Positions 8,066-12,731 of a stretch of DNA of 12,731 nucleotides are shown in pieces. The notes under the pieces were generated by a model, which worked only from the letters and a program-made list of their open reading frames with translations, was not told the DNA's origin and made no database searches. Position 1 is the first letter of the stretch; the number at the start of each line of letters is the position of its first letter. Made by a program: the position numbers and the translations under genes. Source of the DNA: an uncultured Eubacteriales bacterium (GTDB lineage Bacteria; Bacillota_A; Clostridia; Peptostreptococcales; Anaerovoracaceae); assembly GCA_902790885.1 (NCBI GenBank), contig CADATR010000037.1, positions 1-12,731 on the forward strand, read 5' to 3'.

Positions 8066-8136
8066 AGCAGACCGGGGCGCCTGCTTCAAGGCTGGTTTGT
8101 TCTCTCAAATTTTAGCAAATAAATCACTGCTTTTAA
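8066..8136 (-). promoter_or_regulatory. Extended -10 promoter and leader hairpin of the transketolase operon
   Basis: TTTAAA at 8131-8136 (-35) is followed after 17 bases by TAAAAT at 8108-8113 (-10). A TGC sits immediately upstream of the -10, making an extended -10 element. Transcription would start near 8101, giving a leader of about 100 bases before the ATG at 7998. The leader contains a 7-bp hairpin (AGCAGGC/GTCTGCT around a GCCCCG loop, 8066-8085, one G-U pair). No known riboswitch or T-box is recognisable. Confidence 0.6.
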
Positions 8137-8170
8137 ATACAAGGGTGTCGTTTGTTTGTCTGTTTTTTTG

Positions 8171-8207
8171 AAAAAAGCGCTTTTGACCGTCATCAGGTCA
8201 AAAGCGC
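8171..8207 (-). terminator. Strong intrinsic terminator of the hydrogenase gene
   Basis: A perfect 12-bp inverted repeat (GCGCTTTTGACC/GGTCAAAAGCGC, arms 8177-8188 and 8196-8207, loop of 7) lies 21 bases past the hydrogenase stop. On the minus strand it is followed by six T residues at 8171-8176. This is a classical rho-independent terminator oriented for the hydrogenase. Confidence 0.93.
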
Positions 8208-8228
8208 ATGTAAACCCGTTTTTCTTTT

Positions 8229-9824
8229 CTATTTATAAGTGAGCAGGCTTATCTTTATTTTGTTGACCGGCTTGTATTCCTCCTCTTTTGCCTTGCTGAG
8301 CTCCTCCTGTATGCGCTCAAGATGCGGAAGGAGATCAGCGTACTGGCTGTCTATCGCGTTCTCTACAGGAGCTTCCTTCATGGCGACTCCTACTGAGTAC
8401 GCTGCTTTATTCAGCGGCTGGAGTGTTCCTGCGCCTGCTATGCACCCGCCCGGACATGCCATTCCTTCAAGCAGGTAACCGTTGTAGGCGCCTTCAGCCG
8501 CCTTCTTCATCATTTTTTTGCATTCATCCAGCCCTTCAGCCTTTACTATCCTGACTTCGCGTTCCGGATCGATCCTCTTTATGTGATTGACTACAGCCTG
8601 CGCTACACCTCCGCTTATAGCGAAGCCGAAGCCGTCGCTGCTGGCTCTTCTCAGAGTATCCCCTTCCTCAAGATCCTCGAAGACAACGTTTTTAGCATCA
8701 AACATTCCGGCGAGTTCTTCGAAAGTAAGCACGAAGTCCACATAGCTCTTGACGGTCCGTCTGCTGGCCTCGTTTTTCTTTGACAGGCACGGTCCGATGA
8801 AAGCGATCTTGCATTCAGGATGCATTTTCTTCACAAGCCTTGCGGTCAGCACCATCGGAGTCATCGCCATGGAAACGGTCTCCGCGAATTCCGGGAACTC
8901 CGTTTTTGCCATTATCGACCATGCAGGGCAGCAGCTCGTGCACATGAACGGAAGCTCTGACGGGACTTCTCTCAGGAAATGATCAGCCTCTTCTATCGTA
9001 CAGAGATCCGCGCCTATGGCTACTTCATATACATCCTTGAATCCGAGAATGCCGAAGGCCGCTCTCATCTTCTTATCTGTAAGCCCTTTTCCGAACTGTC
9101 CTGCGATCGCAGGGGCCACGATAGCATAAACCGGAGTATCCGACTGTATCGCCTTGATCGTCTGATATATCTGTCCTTTATCTACAATAGCTGCAAACGG
9201 ACAGCTGTTGAGGCACATTCCGCAGGAGACGCACTTGTCCTGATCTATCATGGCATGACCATATTCGTCCTCACCTATCGCTCCAAGGCCGCATGCTGCT
9301 ACGCAAGGTCTTTCCTGTTTGATTATCGCGCTGTACTGGCAGGCTTTCATGCACATTCCGCATTTTATGCACTTTTCTGCGTCAATGGAGTTGCGGCGCA
9401 GGTCCCTGTCATATGATATGCATTTTTTAGGACAGACTTCCATGCATGGATGTTCAAGGCAATTCTGGCATCCATCTGTGATGTATACTCTCTTTTCAGG
9501 ACAGCAGTGGCACGCAAAGCGTATGATGTCGATCAGAGGCGGCTCATAGTACTTCTCCTCTATCATGCTCTCATCAACACCTTTCGACGTTGGTGTATGC
9601 TCGTTGACCGGTCTTATCGCCATTCCCATCGCAACTCTGATCCGCTCTCCGATTATAGCCCTTTCGAGGAATATGGAATGTCTGTATGGATCGTCTTCAG
9701 TGTTCACCATTTTGTAAGGCAGCTCGTCCAGCTCCTCGGGACCGCCCCCTTCGTAAGCAAATCTTGCGACCTCGGTGAAAACCTTGTGACGCAGACGGCC
9801 TTTTTCCGTGTTTATACCCTTCAT
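8229..9824 (-). CDS. [FeFe] hydrogenase, group-B-like, with ferredoxin-type Fe-S domains
   Basis: A 531-residue cytosolic iron-sulfur enzyme predicted to interconvert protons and H2 with ferredoxin-like electron carriers. H-cluster motifs are present: L1 TSCCPAW at 296-302 (Cys298 as the likely proton-relay cysteine, Cys299 as ligand), L2 PCxxKKxE with Cys346, and L3 MACPGGC at 455-461 (Cys457, Cys461). Upstream are two complete 4Fe-4S motifs, CIKCGMCMKAC (152-162) and CVSCGMCLNSC (198-208). An additional cysteine-rich stretch at 105-135 (CHCC, CQNC, C3EVCPKKC) suggests a further cluster. The N-terminal block (about 10-70: HKVFTEVARFAYEG, ELPYKMV, ERAIIGERIRVAMG) is what I recall of the group B1/B3 family. 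L2 lacks the usual Met before Pro-Cys (it is Gly), and L3 ends in GAG rather than GGG. The ATG at 9824 is chosen because GGAGG stands 5 bases before it; an open extension to 9854 is not needed. No hydE, hydF or hydG maturation gene is in the window, so maturation must be encoded elsewhere. Confidence 0.93.
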   Translation of the reverse strand: MKGINTEKGRLRHKVFTEVARFAYEGGGPEELDELPYKMVNTEDDPYRHSIFLERAIIGERIRVAMGMAIRPVNEHTPTSKGVDESMIEEKYYEPPLIDIIRFACHCCPEKRVYITDGCQNCLEHPCMEVCPKKCISYDRDLRRNSIDAEKCIKCGMCMKACQYSAIIKQERPCVAACGLGAIGEDEYGHAMIDQDKCVSCGMCLNSCPFAAIVDKGQIYQTIKAIQSDTPVYAIVAPAIAGQFGKGLTDKKMRAAFGILGFKDVYEVAIGADLCTIEEADHFLREVPSELPFMCTSCCPAWSIMAKTEFPEFAETVSMAMTPMVLTARLVKKMHPECKIAFIGPCLSKKNEASRRTVKSYVDFVLTFEELAGMFDAKNVVFEDLEEGDTLRRASSDGFGFAISGGVAQAVVNHIKRIDPEREVRIVKAEGLDECKKMMKKAAEGAYNGYLLEGMACPGGCIAGAGTLQPLNKAAYSVGVAMKEAPVENAIDSQYADLLPHLERIQEELSKAKEEEYKPVNKIKISLLTYK

Positions 9825-9863
9825 TTCATCCTCCTTTTGCCTCAGCAGCATCACGTCTGCCTG

Positions 9864-9910
9864 TCTGTAACAGATGTCTAATCATATCATAACAACGGGT
9901 GCTGTTTAAA
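9864..9910 (-). promoter_or_regulatory. Hydrogenase promoter with palindrome at the likely start site
   Basis: TTTAAA at 9905-9910 is followed after 18 bases by TATGAT at 9881-9886, with TGA directly upstream making an extended -10. Transcription would start near 9874, giving a leader of about 50 bases. A perfect palindrome TCTGTAACAGA at 9864-9874 lies at the start site and could be an operator; no regulator can be assigned. Confidence 0.5.
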
Positions 9911-9922
9911 AAATATCAGGTA

Positions 9923-9951
9923 TTGAAAGCTATAAATCTTTGTGATAGCCT
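9923..9951 (+). promoter_or_regulatory. Putative promoter of the exporter operon
   Basis: TTGAAA at 9923-9928 and TAGCCT at 9946-9951 are 17 bases apart, with TGA before the -10. The -10 matches consensus at only three positions, but the extended element could compensate. Transcription would start near 9958, about 34 bases before the GTG start, divergent from the hydrogenase promoter. Confidence 0.35.
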
Positions 9952-9991
9952 ACATGCCGTTCAATCCTTTAAACTTCGGAGGAGGGTCATT

Positions 9992-10750
9992 GTGGATTAC
10001 AAGCAGATACTGAAAGTGATCCTGGATATAGGCGAGCAGATGATCAACAGCGGAGCCGAAATAAACCGTGTTGAGGACAGCATGTACAGGCTGTGCCGCA
10101 GCTACGGATTTATAAAGGTGAACTGCTGGGTCATCTCATCGAACATACAGGCGACAGTGGAGACCCCGGACGGTGATATATTTACCCAGATACGCCACGT
10201 GCCGGGCGGAGAAATGAATTTCGACAGACTTGATTATCTCAACAGTCTGTCGCGCAAGGTTGTAAGGGAAACGCCGGACGCGCCTGAGCTCAGGCGCAGG
10301 CTTGATGAAGTCATGGCAAGGCCGTCACAGCCGAAATGGGTGCACTACCTCGCGGGGATACTCGGAGGGACCGGATTCGCCATTTTCTTCAATTGCGATC
10401 CCGCGGACAGCATCGTTGCGGTCATCGCTTCTGTTATTATTGTCGCTCTGGGAGACGCGCTCGGAAAGATAGAAACTAACCCGCTGATATTCAACGCGAT
10501 AATCTCATTTATAGTTGAGATCTTCATTCTTCTGGCAGTCGCGCTGGGACTTGGTCATCATTCAGGCAATATCACAGTCGGTGTTGTAATGCTTCTGATA
10601 TCCGGAATAGGATTCACAAACGGCATAAGCGATCTTCTGCACAGGGATACACTGTCGGGCATAATCAATATTTCAAAGGCATTGCTCGGTGCTACCGGCA
10701 TCGCGATAGGTATAGCTCTGCCGATACTGTTGATGAAGGGGGTGCTGTAA
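9992..10750 (+). CDS. Threonine/serine exporter family protein, ThrE N-terminal part (YjjP-like)
   Basis: A 252-residue membrane protein matching the N-terminal domain of the ThrE amino-acid exporter, the part equivalent to E. coli YjjP. The soluble head (about 1-125) carries the typical opening ILDIGEQMINSGAEINRVEDSM-like segment at about 9-30, and then VNCWVISSNIQATV. Membrane segments follow from about 126 to the end: LAGILGGTGFAIFF, DSIVAVIASVIIVALG, FIVEIFILLAVALG, ITVGVVMLLISGIGFTN and ALLGATGIAIGIALPILL. The start is the GTG at 9992, with GGAGGAGG 6 bases upstream. The frame is open for another 31 codons upstream, but those residues do not resemble the family. It is one base from the downstream gene, with which it forms a two-component exporter. 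Known relatives export threonine/serine (ThrE of corynebacteria, one fused chain) or succinate (YjjPB), so the substrate is not certain. Confidence 0.92.
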   Translation: MDYKQILKVILDIGEQMINSGAEINRVEDSMYRLCRSYGFIKVNCWVISSNIQATVETPDGDIFTQIRHVPGGEMNFDRLDYLNSLSRKVVRETPDAPELRRRLDEVMARPSQPKWVHYLAGILGGTGFAIFFNCDPADSIVAVIASVIIVALGDALGKIETNPLIFNAIISFIVEIFILLAVALGLGHHSGNITVGVVMLLISGIGFTNGISDLLHRDTLSGIINISKALLGATGIAIGIALPILLMKGVL

Positions 10751-10751
10751 T

Positions 10752-11207
10752 ATGATGGAACTGAATCCGAGCCTCCTTGTTCAGCTGATATCCTGCACAG
10801 CTGCCTGCGTAGGCTTCGCATACTGGTTCAATGTAAAAGGCATACAGGTTATGTATGCAGGTATAGGAGCTTTCTTCACATGGCTCGTTTACGCCATGCT
10901 CTATAATGCGGGCTACAGCAACTTCATGGCAACTCTTGTCGGATCCATATTCGTAGCTGCTTACGCACAGGTGATGGCCAGAGTAAACAAGGCTCCTGCA
11001 ACAATATTCCAGACTATATGCGTATTTCCGCTTGTGCCGGGACCGAATCTTTATTACATGATGTACTGCATCGTAATGGAGGATCACGATATGGCTGTTT
11101 CCGAAGGGATCACCCTTCTTCTCACATGCCTGGGTATCGCGCTCGGCTTCATCGTAGTCGAGATCCTTAACAAGTACATCTTCAGGCCGGCAGCTAAGTT
11201 AAAGTAG
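10752..11207 (+). CDS. Threonine/serine exporter family protein, ThrE C-terminal part (YjjB-like)
   Basis: A 151-residue, almost wholly membrane-embedded protein equivalent to the C-terminal domain of ThrE or to YjjB. It has hydrophobic segments at about 6-24, 31-49, 53-72, 88-107 (VFPLVPGPNLYYMMY, the conserved V-P-G loop of this family) and 118-140. The start ATG at 10752 follows the upstream TAA by one base, with AAGGGGG as the ribosome-binding site; a second ATG comes directly after it. The two proteins probably assemble into one exporter. The last 14 bases overlap, tail to tail, the end of the aminotransferase gene on the other strand. The terminator lies about 225 bases downstream, inside that gene. 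Confidence 0.92.
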   Translation: MMELNPSLLVQLISCTAACVGFAYWFNVKGIQVMYAGIGAFFTWLVYAMLYNAGYSNFMATLVGSIFVAAYAQVMARVNKAPATIFQTICVFPLVPGPNLYYMMYCIVMEDHDMAVSEGITLLLTCLGIALGFIVVEILNKYIFRPAAKLK

Positions 11208-12731
11208 CATACTGCTCCATTACAGATCTCAGCACCGGATCGTTGACATCGTAAGTATAGCTGCCGATATTCGCAATAGGCAGCACCTTAGGCGATGTGC
11301 CGCTTATAAAAGCGGCGTCGAACCCGCCGAGCTCATCACGCCTGATAGCGCGGTAATGGATCGGGATACCCGAAGACTCAATTATCCTTATGATAACAGT
11401 CCGCGTGACACCGGGCAGAACTGCATCTGTCGGGGAGGTGAAAACCTCCCCGTTTTTAATGAAGAAAACATTGGAGCGGCTGCCCTCCGTTATATAACCT
11501 TCCCTGTTTACCAGAAGCACCTCGTACAGATTTCCCTGTCTTATCGCTCTGTCGGTGGCATCCCTGAGCTCGCGGTCCATCATTTTTATGTTCGGATTCT
11601 TTCTCTCTCCTCTGAACAGACCGACCTTCACTCCGCTCCTGTACAGCTCTGCAGCAGGATAATGAGTAGGATTGAGGTACATGATCGAATACCCGCTGAT
11701 ATCCGATTCCAGTTTTATGTTGTGATCTTTTATACCGGTCTCTTCCGCAAGTTCGTCGATATATGAAGCCAGCTCCCCGCAGGTGAAAGGCACAGGTCTG
11801 CCCATGCTCGCGAGGGATCTTTCGAGTCTCTCATAGTGTTCTTTCAGGAACTGAGGCTTGCCTCCGCTCAGCCTTATCACCTCATATACCGAAGGCAGAG
11901 TGAGGCTGCCCTTTGTAACATCGGACTTGAAGCCCTCCGTCATCGCTTTGACAGCGGCCGAGATCTTCTCGATCGGGATCTGGTTATAATACAGCACCAT
12001 ATACATCTGTCCGTCATGATCGAGCTGATCGATGTCTCTCACCTTTACGCCGGCAGCGGCTGCTGTCCTTACAAGGCGGTCAGCCATTTCGCGCCTTATC
12101 TCATCAGTCCTTTCATCGCCGTTCTGCCCTCTGGAGATCACCTTCGTATGGGTGTTGAGCCTGAAGATAATGTTTATTCCTGACTGAGTGTTTTCAGCGG
12201 TCAGAAAATCTCCTTCACTTCCATACTTCCTTATGGCTTCAAGCGTCTCCTGCAGCTTGGCAGAGTACAGCTTGCGCACTCTTCTGAGGTTGGAGTGAAA
12301 ATAGCCCCTCTTCATGAATTCAGCCAGAGTCAGCTGCTCCGTCTTTGAACATGTCTGGTCATAGTTGCCGCGTATCTGCTCGTACAGCTTTACCATCCTT
12401 TCAGGAAGCACCATATAGCTGATCCTGATAGCCGGAAACAGCGTGGATGTGAAGGAGCCGAGGTACACCACCCTGCCGCTGTTATCTATGCCCTGCAGCG
12501 CAGGTATAGGCATGCCCGTGTATCTGAGTTCACTGTTGTAGTCATCTTCTATGATTATGCTGTCGTTGGCTTCAGCCCAGCCGAGCAGCTCACGCCTGCG
12601 GCTTATAGGCATGAGAGCTCCTGTCGGGAACTGGTTCTGAGGACATACATATACAGCCGTTCTGATGTTCACCGGCAGTTTCTCTATCTCTATGCCGTCA
12701 CTCTTTACCGGGATGCAGCTCATGCTGAATC
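11194..12731 (-). CDS. Fusion of a MocR-type class I aminotransferase domain with a class IV aminotransferase (partial, N-terminus missing)
   Basis: The frame is open to the right edge (two more codons precede the ATG at 12723), so the 5' end is outside the window. Residues are numbered here from that ATG. Part 1 (about 1-270) is the aminotransferase-like domain of MocR/GabR/PdxR regulators: VCPQNQFPTG at 26-35, the PLP-nitrogen motif IIEDDYNSELRY at 57-68, GSFTSTLFPAIRISYMVLP at 89-107. In MocR proteins a GntR-type winged-helix DNA-binding domain precedes this; it may lie beyond the edge. Where relatives have the Schiff-base lysine (GTFSK), this protein has Ser93, so the domain should not bind PLP covalently. 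Part 2 (about 276-509) is a full fold-type IV aminotransferase (IlvE, D-amino-acid aminotransferase or PabC-like): GGKPQFLKEHYERLERSL, catalytic Lys380 in NIKMMD, Glu413 in YITEGSRSN, and LPGVTR at 436-441. Part 2 looks catalytically complete. Possible roles are a PLP-sensing regulator with built-in enzyme, or a bifunctional aminotransferase. Its convergent neighbour is an amino-acid exporter. Confidence 0.88.
   Translation of the reverse strand, partial: FSMSCIPVKSDGIEIEKLPVNIRTAVYVCPQNQFPTGALMPISRRRELLGWAEANDSIIIEDDYNSELRYTGMPIPALQGIDNSGRVVYLGSFTSTLFPAIRISYMVLPERMVKLYEQIRGNYDQTCSKTEQLTLAEFMKRGYFHSNLRRVRKLYSAKLQETLEAIRKYGSEGDFLTAENTQSGINIIFRLNTHTKVISRGQNGDERTDEIRREMADRLVRTAAAAGVKVRDIDQLDHDGQMYMVLYYNQIPIEKISAAVKAMTEGFKSDVTKGSLTLPSVYEVIRLSGGKPQFLKEHYERLERSLASMGRPVPFTCGELASYIDELAEETGIKDHNIKLESDISGYSIMYLNPTHYPAAELYRSGVKVGLFRGERKNPNIKMMDRELRDATDRAIRQGNLYEVLLVNREGYITEGSRSNVFFIKNGEVFTSPTDAVLPGVTRTVIIRIIESSGIPIHYRAIRRDELGGFDAAFISGTSPKVLPIANIGSYTYDVNDPVLRSVMEQYATLT
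11431..11457 (+). terminator. Intrinsic terminator of the exporter operon, embedded in the convergent gene
   Basis: A perfect 9-bp stem, CGGGGAGGT (11431-11439) and ACCTCCCCG (11444-11452), closes a GAAA tetraloop and is followed directly by TTTTT (11453-11457) on the plus strand. It lies about 225 bases past the exporter stop, inside the class IV aminotransferase coding region, where its complement encodes NGEVFTSP. On the minus strand no T-run follows, so it should stop only plus-strand transcripts. Confidence 0.85.

Noticed and set aside
7999..8107. Riboswitch or T-box in the transketolase leader
   Set aside because: Only one small 7-bp hairpin is seen, with no T-box sequence, TPP-box core or anti-terminator pair.
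9899..9991. Upstream ATG start for the first exporter gene
   Set aside because: The extra 31 residues do not look like ThrE proteins and would overlap the promoter; GGAGGAGG points to the GTG at 9992.
11194..11208. Frameshift separating exporter and aminotransferase reading frames
   Set aside because: Both frames end in their own stop with full family-like C-termini; the overlap is simply convergent.

Overview
This window looks like chromosome from an anaerobic, low-to-mid GC Firmicute, probably a gut-type Clostridia lineage. The reasons are a group-B-type [FeFe] hydrogenase, a transketolase split into two short adjacent subunits, a split ThrE-type exporter, MacB/FtsX-like ABC fusions, and consistently strong GGAGG ribosome-binding sites. 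The exact genus cannot be read from the sequence. Genes are tightly packed; no gap between genes exceeds about 230 bases. No tRNA, rRNA, CRISPR array, insertion sequence or prophage gene was seen.

Layout. (1) Positions 1-5632, minus strand: a three-gene operon read right to left. It has two consecutive ABC transporter proteins, each an ATPase fused to an FtsX/MacB-type permease (751 and 833 aa), then a secreted protein of unknown function that runs off the left edge. The gaps are 3 and 18 bases. (2) Positions 5709-6110, minus: a 5'-truncated reading frame with an RNxxNH HEPN motif, probably the C-terminal remnant of a CRISPR-associated Csx1/TM1812-type protein. It has no ATG and no visible ribosome-binding site. 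(3) Positions 6167-8136, minus: a transketolase operon (N-terminal TPP subunit, then C-terminal subunit one base later) with an extended -10 promoter and a terminator. (4) Positions 8171-9910, minus: a single-gene unit for a group-B-like [FeFe] hydrogenase, with its own promoter and a very strong terminator. (5) Positions 9923-11207, plus: a two-gene ThrE/YjjP-YjjB-type exporter operon, divergent from the hydrogenase. (6) Positions 11194-12731, minus: a gene cut by the right edge, encoding a MocR-type class I aminotransferase domain fused to a complete class IV (IlvE/DAAT/PabC-like) aminotransferase. It overlaps the exporter operon tail to tail by 14 bases.

How the parts fit. Transketolase (pentose phosphate carbon shuffling) and the hydrogenase (disposal or uptake of reducing power) fit fermentative metabolism. 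The exporter pair and the aminotransferase fusion form a convergent amino-acid-related block. The most unusual observations are the class I/class IV aminotransferase fusion whose class I half lacks the PLP-anchoring lysine, a textbook plus-strand terminator embedded inside that convergent coding sequence, and the orphan HEPN remnant.
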